Positions 15,131-24,389 of a DNA stretch of 64,000 bases are shown one piece after another. Under the pieces are notes generated by a model. It saw only the letters and a program-made list of their open reading frames with translations, made no database searches and was not told the origin of the DNA. Location: NCBI GenBank assembly GCA_965237785.1, contig OZ250159.1:1550001-1614000 (forward strand), written 5' to 3'. The DNA is from UBA6522 sp965237785 (GTDB lineage: Bacteria > Pseudomonadota > Gammaproteobacteria > Steroidobacterales > Rariloculaceae). Position 1 is the first letter of the stretch. The number at the start of each line of letters is the position of its first letter. A program made the translations under genes and the position numbers.

Positions 15131-18100
15131 CAAGCGATCTCCTCGTGCAGATCTCGAAGGCGATTCACAACCACGTTATCCAGATGATCCAACGCATCGC
15201 ATGTGGCCGTCGCGGCCGGGAGTGTCGTGTAGTACGTCACCTTCCGGTGAACCGCCGCGACGCGAATCGAGTGCGATTCCTTGATGGCCTGCTTGCCCTC
15301 GGTGGTATTGACGATCAGGCTGATCTCGTCGTTCTTGATCATGTCGACGACGTGCGGGCGGCCTTCCCGTACCTTGTTGATTCTCCGGCACGCAACGCCG
15401 CCGTCGGCCAGCGCCCTGGCCGTGCCGCCTGTCGCCACAATCTCGAATCCCCGTCGGTTGAGAATTCGCCCCAACACAACGGCGGCGGGCTTGTCGGTAT
15501 CCCTGACGCTGATCAGCGCCGTGCCATGGCGGGGCAATGACACGCCCGACGCGGACTGCGCCTTGGCATAGGCCTCGCCGAAGGTGCGCCCCGTACCCAT
15601 CACCTCGCCGGTGGATTTCATTTCCGGCCCCAGAATCGGGTCCGCTTCGGGAAACTTGATAAAGGGGAATACCGATTCCTTCACCGAGAAAAACGGTGGC
15701 CGGGCGTTCGGCTCGACCCGCTGCTCGCGAAAGCTGATCCCCGCCATGGCCTTGGCGGCAATTTTCGCGAACGGTTGACCGGTGGCCTTGGAAACGAAGG
15801 GAATGGTGCGCGAAGCTCTGGGATTGACCTCCAGAACGTAGATGACGCCATTTTGAATCGCGAATTGGGTATTCATGATGCCCACGACGCCAAGCGCCCG
15901 CGCCATGGCCGCCACCTGTTCCCCCAGGGCCTGTTCCTGGTCGGCGCTGAGCGTGAACGGCGGCAGGCAGCAACCGGAATCGCCCGAGTGGATACCAGCC
16001 TGCTCGACGTGTTCCATGATGCCGCCGACGATGACTTGCTCGCCGTCGCAAATCGCGTCTACGTCAACCTCCACGGCCAGATCCAGGAAGCGATCCAACA
16101 GGACCGGGCTTTCATTGGACACGCTGACGGCCTCGGTCATGTAGCCGCGCAGATCGTCTTCTTCGTAGACGATCTCCATCGCCCGCCCGCCGAGCACGTA
16201 GGACGGTCTGACCACGAGCGGATACCCCACGTCTGCCGCCATCTCCACAGCCTCTTCCGTCGTGCGCGCCGTGCGGTTGGCCGGCTGCTTCAAGCCCAGT
16301 CGCTGGATGAGTTGCTGGAACCGCTCCCGATCCTCCGCCAGGTCGATGGAATCGGGTGTCGTGCCGATGATCGGAACGCCTGCCGCTTCCAGCGGCCGGG
16401 CGAGCTTCAGCGGCGTCTGCCCACCGTACTGGACGATTACGCCGCGGGGCTGTTCCGTGTTGACGATCTCAAGGACATCTTCCAGCGTCAGCGGTTCGAA
16501 GTAGAGCCGATCCGAGGTGTCGAAATCCGTTGAAACCGTCTCGGGATTGCAATTCACCATGATGGTCTCGAAGCCGGCCTCCTTCAGGGCGAAGGCGGCA
16601 TGGACACAGCAGTAGTCGAATTCGATGCCTTGCCCGATCCGGTTCGGTCCCCCACCCAGGATCATGATCTTTTGCGCCCCGGTGGGCTCGGCTTCGCATT
16701 CGCTCTCGTAGGTGGAATAGAGATAGGCGGTGTGGCTGGCAAATTCCGCGGCGCACGTATCGACGCGTTTGAATACGGGCCTGATGTCGAATTCGTGACG
16801 TCGCGCCCTGACGGCGTCTTCGTCCCAGCCGATCAGCTCGCCGAGACGGCTGTCGGAAAAACCCTTGCGCTTGACGTCCCACATCCGCTCGGCGTCAAGC
16901 TCATCGGCGCCCCGTGCCGCCACGCGCTCCTCCTCGTGGACCAAATCCTCGATCTGGGCGAGAAACCACGCGTCGATCCCCGTCAGTTCTGCTACTTCCG
17001 CCAAGGCCAGGCCGTGCCGGAACGCGTCGGCCACATACCAGATGCGTTGCCCGCCAGCCATTCGGAGTTCCCGGCGAAGCGCCTCCCGCTGCGCCTGGGT
17101 GCGCGCTTCCGGGCACGCCGGGCTGAGCCCGTTCGTCCCGGTCTCAAGGCCGCGCAACGCTTTCTGCAGCGACTCCTGGAAGGTGCGTCCGATGGCCATC
17201 ACCTCGCCCACCGACTTCATCTGGGTGGTGAGCCGATCATTGGCCTGGGGGAATTTCTCGAACGTGAACCGCGGCACCTTGGTGACCACATAGTCGATGC
17301 TGGGCTCAAACGACGCGGGCGTCGCCCCGCCGGTGATCTCGTTACGCAGTTCATCCAGCGTATAACCGATGGCCAGCTTGGCCGCCACCTTGGCAATGGG
17401 GAATCCGGTGGCCTTGGAGGCCAGGGCGGACGACCGGGATACCCGCGGGTTCATCTCGATGATCAACAGCCGCCCATCCTGCGGGTTGACGGCGAACTGG
17501 ACATTCGAGCCGCCCGTATCGACGCCGATCTTGCGCAAAACCGCGATTGAGGCGTCGCGCATCAACTGGTATTCCTTGTCGGTTAGCGTCTGCGCGGGCG
17601 CCACGGTGATGGAGTCGCCGGTGTGGATTCCCATGGGGTCCAGGTTTTCGATGGAACAGACGATGATGCAATTGTCGTTGCGGTCGCGGATGACCTCCAT
17701 CTCGAATTCCTTCCACCCGAGCACGGACTCTTCCAGCAACACTTCGGTAGTAGGCGATTGATCCAGACCCCGGGCCACAATCTCCTCGAATTCCTCGCGG
17801 TTGTAGGCGATTCCGCCGCCGCTGCCGCCGAGAGTGAATGACGGCCGCACGATCGTGGGGAAACCCACCGTGGCCTGAATATCCCAGGCCTGACCGAGGC
17901 TCCTTGCCACGTCCGACTGCGGAACCTCAAGCCCGATATCCCGCATTGCGTCACGAAACCGCTCACGGTCTTCCGCCATGTCGATGGCCTCGCGGGAAGC
18001 GCCGATCAACTCGACACCGTACTTCTCGAGAACCCCTTCGCGGACCAGGTCCAGTGCGCAGTTCAATCCCGTCTGCCCCCCCATCGTGGGCAGCAGCGCG

Positions 18101-18351
18101 CAGGGCCGTTCCTGGTCGATGATGCGCTCCAGCGTGCGCCAGTCGATCGGTTCGATATAAACCGCATCGGCGCTGGACGGATCGGTCATGATGGTCGCCG
18201 GATTTGAGTTGGCCAGCACGACCCGGTAACCCTCTTCCTTCAGCGCCTTGCAGGCTTGCGTTCCGGAGTAGTCGAACTCGCAGGCCTGGCCGATCACAAT
18301 GGGCCCGGCACCGACAATCAGCACGGTCTGGATGTCTTCGCGACGAGGCAT
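15130..18351 (-). CDS. carB: Carbamoyl-phosphate synthase large subunit
   Basis: This subunit uses ammonia passed from CarA, bicarbonate and two ATP to make carbamoyl phosphate for pyrimidines and arginine; 1073 residues, as in E. coli. It has two homologous ATP-grasp halves: the first opens with VLIVGAGPIVIGQACEFDYSG, the second with IMILGGGPNRIGQGIEFDY. The allosteric MGS domain is C-terminal (about residues 935-1073). EMNPRVSRSSALASKATGFP and EVNPRASRTIPFVSKATGQP are the metal-binding motifs. It begins directly after the carA stop and its own stop overlaps greA by one base. Confidence 0.98.
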   Translation of the reverse strand: MPRREDIQTVLIVGAGPIVIGQACEFDYSGTQACKALKEEGYRVVLANSNPATIMTDPSSADAVYIEPIDWRTLERIIDQERPCALLPTMGGQTGLNCALDLVREGVLEKYGVELIGASREAIDMAEDRERFRDAMRDIGLEVPQSDVARSLGQAWDIQATVGFPTIVRPSFTLGGSGGGIAYNREEFEEIVARGLDQSPTTEVLLEESVLGWKEFEMEVIRDRNDNCIIVCSIENLDPMGIHTGDSITVAPAQTLTDKEYQLMRDASIAVLRKIGVDTGGSNVQFAVNPQDGRLLIIEMNPRVSRSSALASKATGFPIAKVAAKLAIGYTLDELRNEITGGATPASFEPSIDYVVTKVPRFTFEKFPQANDRLTTQMKSVGEVMAIGRTFQESLQKALRGLETGTNGLSPACPEARTQAQREALRRELRMAGGQRIWYVADAFRHGLALAEVAELTGIDAWFLAQIEDLVHEEERVAARGADELDAERMWDVKRKGFSDSRLGELIGWDEDAVRARRHEFDIRPVFKRVDTCAAEFASHTAYLYSTYESECEAEPTGAQKIMILGGGPNRIGQGIEFDYCCVHAAFALKEAGFETIMVNCNPETVSTDFDTSDRLYFEPLTLEDVLEIVNTEQPRGVIVQYGGQTPLKLARPLEAAGVPIIGTTPDSIDLAEDRERFQQLIQRLGLKQPANRTARTTEEAVEMAADVGYPLVVRPSYVLGGRAMEIVYEEDDLRGYMTEAVSVSNESPVLLDRFLDLAVEVDVDAICDGEQVIVGGIMEHVEQAGIHSGDSGCCLPPFTLSADQEQALGEQVAAMARALGVVGIMNTQFAIQNGVIYVLEVNPRASRTIPFVSKATGQPFAKIAAKAMAGISFREQRVEPNARPPFFSVKESVFPFIKFPEADPILGPEMKSTGEVMGTGRTFGEAYAKAQSASGVSLPRHGTALISVRDTDKPAAVVLGRILNRRGFEIVATGGTARALADGGVACRRINKVREGRPHVVDMIKNDEISLIVNTTEGKQAIKESHSIRVAAVHRKVTYYTTLPAATATCDALDHLDNVVVNRLRDLHEEIA

Positions 18352-19482
18352 TCAGGTGCAACCTGTCTTCATGGCGCGAATGAAGCGCGCGAACAGGGGG
18401 TCGACATCATGGGGACCCGGACTGGCCTCGGGATGTCCCTGAAACGAAAAGGCGGGCCGATCAACCCGCTCGATACCCTGCAGCGAACCGTCGAAAAGCG
18501 ACCGATGCGTGGCTCGGAAGTTGCCCGGCAAGCTGTCCTCGGATACCGCGAAGCCGTGGTTCTGACTGGTAATCATCACTCGTCCGCTATCCAGATCGAG
18601 CACCGGGTGATTGGCGCCGTGGTGGCCGAACTTCATCTTCACGGTGCTGGCGCCTCCGGCCAGCGCCATGAGTTGATGGCCGAGGCAGATGCCGAACGTC
18701 GGCAGACCCGAGTCGATCAGCACCTCGATTGCATCGATGGCGTATTCGCACGGCTCGGGGTCCCCGGGCCCGTTGGAAAGAAAGACCCCATCCGGACGCA
18801 ACGCGAGCACCTCCGACGCCGGTGTGGTGGCCGGTACCACGGTCATCCGGCATCCGGTGTCAGCCAACCGCCGCAGGATATTTCGCTTGACCCCATAGTC
18901 GTAGGCCACCACGTGGATGGCTTCGCTGGGCCGTGAGACATTTGGGTCGCGGGGCCAGATAGTGCCCTCATCCCATTGGTAGGGTGCGTCGGTCGTCACG
19001 AACTTCGCCAGATCCATACCCTTGAGGCCGGGGAATTCCCGGGCTGCCTGAATCGCCTCATCCGGGTCGGCATTCGGCCCGGCGAGTATGCAACCACCCT
19101 GGGCGCCCTTGTCGCGAATGATCCGGGTCAGTTTTCGAGTGTCGATGTCGGCGATCGCCAGCGTGTCACCGCGGTGCAGATACTCCGCCAACGTGCACTC
19201 GGATCGCCAACTGCTGACGGCCATGGAGAGATCGCGCACGATCAATCCCGCTGCGTAGATCCGGGGCGATTCGAAATCGGTGACGTTGGTCCCCACATTG
19301 CCGATGTGGGGGTAGGTCAACGTGACCAGTTGGCGGAAATAGGAAGGATCGTTGAGGATTTCCTGGTATCCGGTCATCGCGGTGTTGAATACCACTTCGC
19401 CGACCGTTCGCCCGCGCACGCCCACCGACCGACCGTTGAAGATCGTGCCGTCCTCGAGCGCTAGAATCGCCGGCTCCACCAC
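18352..19482 (-). CDS. carA: Carbamoyl-phosphate synthase small subunit
   Basis: This is the glutamine amidotransferase subunit that feeds ammonia to CarB; 376 residues. The class I amidotransferase motif PTFGICLGHQLMALA holds the catalytic cysteine; the His-Glu pair is in FQGHPEASPGPHDV. The N-terminal small-subunit domain begins ALLALEDGTIFNGRSVG-like (ILALEDGTIFNGRS here). The start is GTG at 19482, followed by a second GTG. Its stop abuts the carB ATG. Confidence 0.97.
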   Translation of the reverse strand: MVEPAILALEDGTIFNGRSVGVRGRTVGEVVFNTAMTGYQEILNDPSYFRQLVTLTYPHIGNVGTNVTDFESPRIYAAGLIVRDLSMAVSSWRSECTLAEYLHRGDTLAIADIDTRKLTRIIRDKGAQGGCILAGPNADPDEAIQAAREFPGLKGMDLAKFVTTDAPYQWDEGTIWPRDPNVSRPSEAIHVVAYDYGVKRNILRRLADTGCRMTVVPATTPASEVLALRPDGVFLSNGPGDPEPCEYAIDAIEVLIDSGLPTFGICLGHQLMALAGGASTVKMKFGHHGANHPVLDLDSGRVMITSQNHGFAVSEDSLPGNFRATHRSLFDGSLQGIERVDRPAFSFQGHPEASPGPHDVDPLFARFIRAMKTGCT

Positions 19483-19570
19483 ACCTGACTCCCGGAATGT
19501 GTCCGCCTTGCATAATCGAAGCGGGACGGCCGCAAGGCGTGCGGCTCATCCCGCCATACCCCGGCCGCGA

Positions 19571-20374
19571 TCAGCGCAGGCCGAGTACGTCCTCCATGGA
19601 ATAAAGGCCCGGAGGCTGACCGACCGCCCAGCCGGCGGCGCGCAGTGCGCCGCGCGCAAACACCATCCGATCGGCCGCCCGGTGCACTAACTCGACGCGC
19701 TCCTCCGCACCGGCGAACAAGACGCTGTGATCACCGACGATGTTGCCCGCGCGGATGACCGAAAAACCCACCGCGCCGCGCTCCCTGGCTCCCGTCTGGC
19801 CGTGGCGCGCGTGCACGGCCACCGCTGCCAGCGACTGGCCGCGCGCGGCAGCAACACGTTCACCGAGTTCCAGCGCCGTTCCAGAGGGCGCATCCACCTT
19901 CCTACCGTGATGCGCGTCCACGATTTCGATATCGTAATCCTCATCCAGCGCCGCTGCCGCCCGCGCCGCCAAATCCTTGAAGACGGCCATGCCCATGCTC
20001 ATGTTGCGTGCATAGACCACGGGGATGCGTCTTGCCCCGGCTTCCAGGGCCGCCATCTGAACGGACTCCAACCCCGTCGTGCCGACAACCAGCGCCGACC
20101 CTTGTGCGACGGCAGCGGAAACGTTGGCTTCGGTAGCGGTTGGCAGGGTGAAATCGACGGCAACCTGCGCATCACGCAGTCCCTCGGCGGGGTCGTCGCT
20201 TAGCGCCACGCCCAGTGCGGGGATGGCGCACAATTCGCCCGCATCCCGCCCCAGTTCCGGATCGGCGGTCTCTGTCACCGCGCCCGCGAGCCGCAAGCCG
20301 TCCATGCCCACCAGACAACGGATCACCGTACGGCCCATGCGACCGGAGGCGCCGAGTACCGCAACCTGTAACAC
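19571..20374 (-). CDS. dapB: 4-hydroxy-tetrahydrodipicolinate reductase
   Basis: This NAD(P)H-dependent enzyme of lysine and diaminopimelate synthesis has 267 residues. The nucleotide site is VAVLGASGRMGRTVI. The substrate and catalytic motif is EIVDAHHGRKVDAPSGTA, with VGTTG before it. It begins 3 bases after dnaJ, so it is in the dnaK-dnaJ transcription unit, an order also known in pseudomonads. Confidence 0.97.
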   Translation of the reverse strand: MLQVAVLGASGRMGRTVIRCLVGMDGLRLAGAVTETADPELGRDAGELCAIPALGVALSDDPAEGLRDAQVAVDFTLPTATEANVSAAVAQGSALVVGTTGLESVQMAALEAGARRIPVVYARNMSMGMAVFKDLAARAAAALDEDYDIEIVDAHHGRKVDAPSGTALELGERVAAARGQSLAAVAVHARHGQTGARERGAVGFSVIRAGNIVGDHSVLFAGAEERVELVHRAADRMVFARGALRAAGWAVGQPPGLYSMEDVLGLR

Positions 20375-20377
20375 GAT

Positions 20378-21511
20378 CTAGGCACTCATGCGGTCGAAAA
20401 ACTTCCTGACTCCATCCAGCCAGGAGTGCGCCCGCGGACTGTGGCGAGAGCTACTTGAGCCAAGCGAATTGTCGAATTGTTCCAGCAATGCTTTCTGGCT
20501 CTCGTCCAATTTCACCGGAGTCTCTACCTGAACCCGGCAGAACAGATCCCCGACACCTGCGCTGCGCACCGAACGTACTCCCTTGCCTCGCAGCCTGAAC
20601 ACCCTCCCCGACTGGGTCTCGGGCGGGATTTTCAGAACCACGTGGCCGTCCAGCGTGGGCACTTCCACGGAGCTTCCCAGGACCGCGGCGGCGAAACTGA
20701 TGGGCACATCGCAGCTCAGGTCCTGTCCTTCCCTGGAGAAGATGGGATGACGGTCGATTGCGATATCCACGTACAGATCGCCGGATGGCCCACCGTTGCG
20801 TCCGGCTTCGCCTTCGCCGGCGAGCCGAATCCGATCGCCGCTGTCAACCCCTGCCGGCACCTGCACGGCCAGTGTCTTGACCTTGCGTACTCGACCGCGA
20901 CCGCCACACCCGCTACACGGCGCGGTGATGATCGTACCTTGCCCCCGGCAATTGGGACAAGTTTGCTGGATGGAGAAAAAACCCTGTTGAATGCGGACCT
21001 GCCCACTGCCATTGCACCGATCGCATGACGAGCGCTGGGTGCCGGGCTCCGAGCCCCCGCCCTGGCACCGACGGCATTCCACTTTCGTGGGCACGTCGAT
21101 GTTGACCGAATCGCCCGCGACCGCCTGTTCCAGGGACAAGACCAACTCGTAACGCAGATCGGCGCCGCGAAATACCTGGGTGCGCCCGCGGCGTCCCCCG
21201 CTGCCGAAAATGTCTCCGAAGACATTGCCGAATATGTCGCTGAAGGCGTCCGCTCCGCCGCCATAACCGCCGCCGGCCTGGCTGGCTTCCACGCCCGCGT
21301 GGCCGAACTGATCGTAGGCTGCGCGCTTGTCGCGATTGGAGAGGACTTCGTAGGCCTCCTTGGCCTCCTTGAAGCTGGCTTCGGCTTGCTGGTTATCCGG
21401 ATTGCGGTCCGGATGATATTTCATGGCCAACCGCCGGTAAGCCTTTTTCAACTCGGCGTCGCCGGCGTCCCTGCCGCATCCCAAGACTTCATAGTAGTCC
21501 CGTTTGGCCAT
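20378..21511 (-). CDS. dnaJ: Chaperone protein DnaJ
   Basis: This Hsp40 co-chaperone delivers substrates to DnaK and stimulates its ATPase; 377 residues. The J domain starts DYYEVLGCGRDAG and has the HPD motif in KYHPDRNPDN. A Gly-rich segment with GGGYGGGADAFSDIFG follows. Four CxxCxGxG zinc repeats (CRRCQGGG, CDRCNGSG, CPNCRGQG, CSGCGGRG) are intact, then the C-terminal substrate domains. It starts 19 bases after dnaK. Confidence 0.98.
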   Translation of the reverse strand: MAKRDYYEVLGCGRDAGDAELKKAYRRLAMKYHPDRNPDNQQAEASFKEAKEAYEVLSNRDKRAAYDQFGHAGVEASQAGGGYGGGADAFSDIFGNVFGDIFGSGGRRGRTQVFRGADLRYELVLSLEQAVAGDSVNIDVPTKVECRRCQGGGSEPGTQRSSCDRCNGSGQVRIQQGFFSIQQTCPNCRGQGTIITAPCSGCGGRGRVRKVKTLAVQVPAGVDSGDRIRLAGEGEAGRNGGPSGDLYVDIAIDRHPIFSREGQDLSCDVPISFAAAVLGSSVEVPTLDGHVVLKIPPETQSGRVFRLRGKGVRSVRSAGVGDLFCRVQVETPVKLDESQKALLEQFDNSLGSSSSRHSPRAHSWLDGVRKFFDRMSA

Positions 21512-21530
21512 GCCCCGTGCCTACAGTGGG

Positions 21531-23459
21531 CTACGCCCGCCGCTTGTCTTCGCCGTCGCCTTTGACCTCCTCGAACTCCGCGTCTACCACGTTGTCATCT
21601 TCGCCGCCGTCCGGCTGCGCCGTGGAATCGGCCGCCTGGGCCTGCTCGGCATACAGCTTCTGAGCCACCGAAGCGGAGGCTTCGCTGAGCGCGTTGATCT
21701 TGGTTTCGATCGTATCCTTGCTGTCACCGAGAACCGCATTCTTGAGTTCCGACAGCGCCGCCTCGATACGCCCTCGCTCGTCGGCCGAGACCTTTTCGCC
21801 CAGCTCGTTGAGCATCTTTTCGGTCGCGTGCACCAGCGCATCGCCCTTGTTGCGGGATTCGATCAGCTCGCGGAACTTCCGATCGTCAGCGGCGTGTATT
21901 TCGGCATCGGCGACCATACGCTCGATCTCGTCCTCGTTGAGTCCCGACGAGGCCTTGATGACGATTTTCTGCTCCTTACCCGTGGCCTTGTCCCTGGCCG
22001 AAACATTCAGGATGCCGTTGGCGTCGATGTCGAACGCGACCTCGACTTGCGGCATTCCACGGGGCGCGGGCGGAATGTCGGTGAGATCGAACCGTCCCAG
22101 GGACTTGTTGTCTTGCGCCCGTTCGCGCTCGCCCTGCAGCACATGGATGGTGACCGCGGTCTGGTTGTCTTCCGCCGTCGAGAACACCTGGTTCGCCTTG
22201 GTCGGGATGGTCGTGTTCTTGTCGATCAGCCGGGTCATGACGCGGCCCAGGGTTTCGATACCCAAGGACAGCGGCGTCACATCGAGCAACAGGACATCCT
22301 TGACGTCGCCCGACAGGACGCCGGCCTGGATCGCCGCGCCCATGGCGACGGCTTCATCCGGATTGACGTCCTTGCGAGGCTCCTTGCCGAAGAAATTCTG
22401 GACCTCTTCCTGAACCTTCGGCATGCGAATCTGTCCGCCCACCAGGATCACGTCATCCACGTCGGAAACCTTGAGTCCGGCGTCCTTCAACGCGATTCTG
22501 CACGGCTCCAGCGTGTGCTTGATCAGGTCCTCAACCATGGACTCCAGCTTCGCCCGAGTGAGATTGATGTTCAGATGCTTCGGGCCGCTGGAGTCGGCGG
22601 TAATGTACGGCAGATTGACCTCGGTCTGCTGCCTGGTGGAAAGCTCGATCTTCGCTTTCTCGGAGGCCTCCTTGAGGCGCTGCATGGCCAGGGGATCCCG
22701 GCGAATATTGATCCCGCTCTCCTTCTCGAACTCCGACGAGAGGTAATCGATGATGCGCTTGTCGAAGTCCTCGCCACCCAGGAAGGTGTTGCCGTTGGTC
22801 GCCAGCACTTCGAATTGGTGCTCGCCATCGACTTCGGCGATTTCAATGATCGAAATGTCGAACGTGCCACCGCCGAGATCGTAGACCGCGACCTTGCGGT
22901 CGCCGCGGCGCTTGTCGAGCCCGTATGCGAGCGCCGCCGCGGTGGGCTCGTTGATGATCCGCTTCACCTCCAGACCGGCGATGCGACCGGAATCCTTGGT
23001 CGCCTGCCGCTGGGAATCATTGAAATATGCCGGCACCGTGATGACGGCCTCGGTCACCGCTTCGCCGAGATAGTCTTCCGCGGTCTGCTTCATCTTGGCA
23101 AGAATGCGCGCCGACACCTCCGGGGGCGCCATGTGCTTGTCGTTGGCTTGCACCCAGGCATCGCCGTTGTCCGCCTTGACGATCTTGTAGGGGACCATGT
23201 CCACATCCTTCTGGACCACGTCGTCGGCGTAGCGGCGGCCGATCAGCCGCTTGATGGCGAACAGCGTGTTGGTCGGGTTCGTGACCGCCTGCCGCTTCGC
23301 CGTCTGGCCCACCAGCACCTCGCCGTCCTTGGCAAACGCCACGACAGACGGCGTCGTGCGATCCCCTTCGCTATTTTCCAGTACCTTGGCATTGTCGCCG
23401 TCAATGACCGCAACACACGAATTCGTCGTTCCCAGGTCTATTCCGATCACTCGTCCCAT
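21531..23459 (-). CDS. dnaK: Chaperone protein DnaK (Hsp70)
   Basis: This is the ATP-dependent Hsp70 chaperone. I start it at the ATG at 23459 (MGRVIGIDLGTTNSCVAV), with GGAGAA eight bases upstream; 642 residues. Signature motifs: IGIDLGTTNSCVAV, VYDLGGGTFDISIIE and VILVGGQIRMPKVQ. The inter-domain DVLLLDVTPLSLGIET linker is present, and the tail ends with an acidic GGEDDNVVDAEFEEV stretch. A near-consensus sigma-32 promoter lies 44 bases upstream. Confidence 0.98.
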   Translation of the reverse strand: MGRVIGIDLGTTNSCVAVIDGDNAKVLENSEGDRTTPSVVAFAKDGEVLVGQTAKRQAVTNPTNTLFAIKRLIGRRYADDVVQKDVDMVPYKIVKADNGDAWVQANDKHMAPPEVSARILAKMKQTAEDYLGEAVTEAVITVPAYFNDSQRQATKDSGRIAGLEVKRIINEPTAAALAYGLDKRRGDRKVAVYDLGGGTFDISIIEIAEVDGEHQFEVLATNGNTFLGGEDFDKRIIDYLSSEFEKESGINIRRDPLAMQRLKEASEKAKIELSTRQQTEVNLPYITADSSGPKHLNINLTRAKLESMVEDLIKHTLEPCRIALKDAGLKVSDVDDVILVGGQIRMPKVQEEVQNFFGKEPRKDVNPDEAVAMGAAIQAGVLSGDVKDVLLLDVTPLSLGIETLGRVMTRLIDKNTTIPTKANQVFSTAEDNQTAVTIHVLQGERERAQDNKSLGRFDLTDIPPAPRGMPQVEVAFDIDANGILNVSARDKATGKEQKIVIKASSGLNEDEIERMVADAEIHAADDRKFRELIESRNKGDALVHATEKMLNELGEKVSADERGRIEAALSELKNAVLGDSKDTIETKINALSEASASVAQKLYAEQAQAADSTAQPDGGEDDNVVDAEFEEVKGDGEDKRRA

Positions 23460-23502
23460 GATTCCAGTTCTCCAAACATGGTCAGTCAATCCCTGCCCTT
23501 CT

Positions 23503-23530
23503 AAATGGGGCGGTATCCAGCCAATTCAAG
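23503..23530 (-). promoter_or_regulatory. Sigma-32 heat-shock promoter of dnaK
   Basis: On the minus strand CTTGAAT (23524-23530), 13 bases, then CCCCATTT (23503-23510) match the sigma-32 consensus CTTGAAA - 13 to 14 - CCCCATNT almost perfectly. It would drive dnaK-dnaJ-dapB separately from hrcA-grpE. Confidence 0.8.
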
Positions 23531-23604
23531 GCGTTGCCCGGAATTGCGGCCGCCATCGCCGAAGCTCGCCGCGTCGGTGGCGGCGCTTGGGAGCAGTACT
23601 TGTG

Positions 23605-24240
23605 TTATTCGCCGTTTTCCGCCGGCTGCTGTACGACCACTACCCGGGCGGGGCGAAGCAGGCGGTCGTGAATTGAAAAGCCCTTCTGGAACACGCTCAG
23701 CACGCTTCCGGGCTCGGCGACGTCGGAGGGTGCGACGGTCATCGCTTCGTGTGCGGCCGGATCGAAAGGTTCACCCAGAGGATCGATTTCCTTGATCCCG
23801 ACCTTTTCCAACGCGGCATCGAGCAACCGCAGGGTTGCCCGCTTGCCGTCGAGAAGAGACTCCGCCGTGGCCTGTTCGCCTGAAGCGAGGCCCGCTTCCA
23901 GGCTGTCGTATACCGGCAGCAACGCCCGCGCCAACCGCTCCATGCCGTAGCGGCGGGCGTTCTCCACGTCGCGGGCAGCGCGCTTACGCACATTGTCCAG
24001 TTCCGCCACCGCGCGCAGGTATTTTTCGTGGTTGGCCTCGGCCTGCTCCCGCACGGCCTGCAACTCCGGATCCGGGTCCGTGGATTCCGCCCCGGCGTCG
24101 ACCGCCTGCGCCTCGTGCTGCGGCCCGTCCCGCGAATCGTCCCGCGAATCGTCCCGCGAATCGTCCCGCGAATCGTCCCGCGAATCGTCCACGCAGTTGT
24201 CGGTGTCCGGGGTCAATGTGTCACCATCATCCTGAATCAT
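23605..24240 (-). CDS. grpE: Nucleotide exchange factor GrpE
   Basis: This is the exchange factor that releases ADP from DnaK. I start it at the ATG at 24240 (MIQDDGDTLTP), with AGGGAG nine bases upstream; 211 residues. The frame is open 43 codons further up, but that part is arginine-rich. The long coiled coil has EKYLRAVAELDNVRKRAARDVENARRYG, split here at VRKRAA, and the C-terminal beta domain ends RPARVVVVQ. The N-terminal disordered segment carries five exact repeats of a DSRD unit, an expansion not typical for the family. Confidence 0.95.
   Translation of the reverse strand: MIQDDGDTLTPDTDNCVDDSRDDSRDDSRDDSRDDSRDGPQHEAQAVDAGAESTDPDPELQAVREQAEANHEKYLRAVAELDNVRKRAARDVENARRYGMERLARALLPVYDSLEAGLASGEQATAESLLDGKRATLRLLDAALEKVGIKEIDPLGEPFDPAAHEAMTVAPSDVAEPGSVLSVFQKGFSIHDRLLRPARVVVVQQPAENGE
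24131..24190 (-). repeat. Five exact 12-bp tandem repeats inside grpE
   Basis: The unit CGCGAATCGTCC (plus strand) is repeated five times without change over 60 bases, encoding (DSRD)x5 near residue 20-40 of GrpE. The perfect identity suggests recent slippage; a change in copy number would keep the frame. Confidence 0.95.
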
Positions 24241-24389
24241 CAAACCATTCTCCCTTGCCAACTGCGATGAACGAACCACCGCGCCGGCGTTCCGGTGTCT
24301 GCGCACGCCACCACCAGTAGCGGCGGTCACGCGCAACACCGCAGTGGCACAGCGGCGCGCGCGCAACAATCATCGGTGAGATATGCGGG

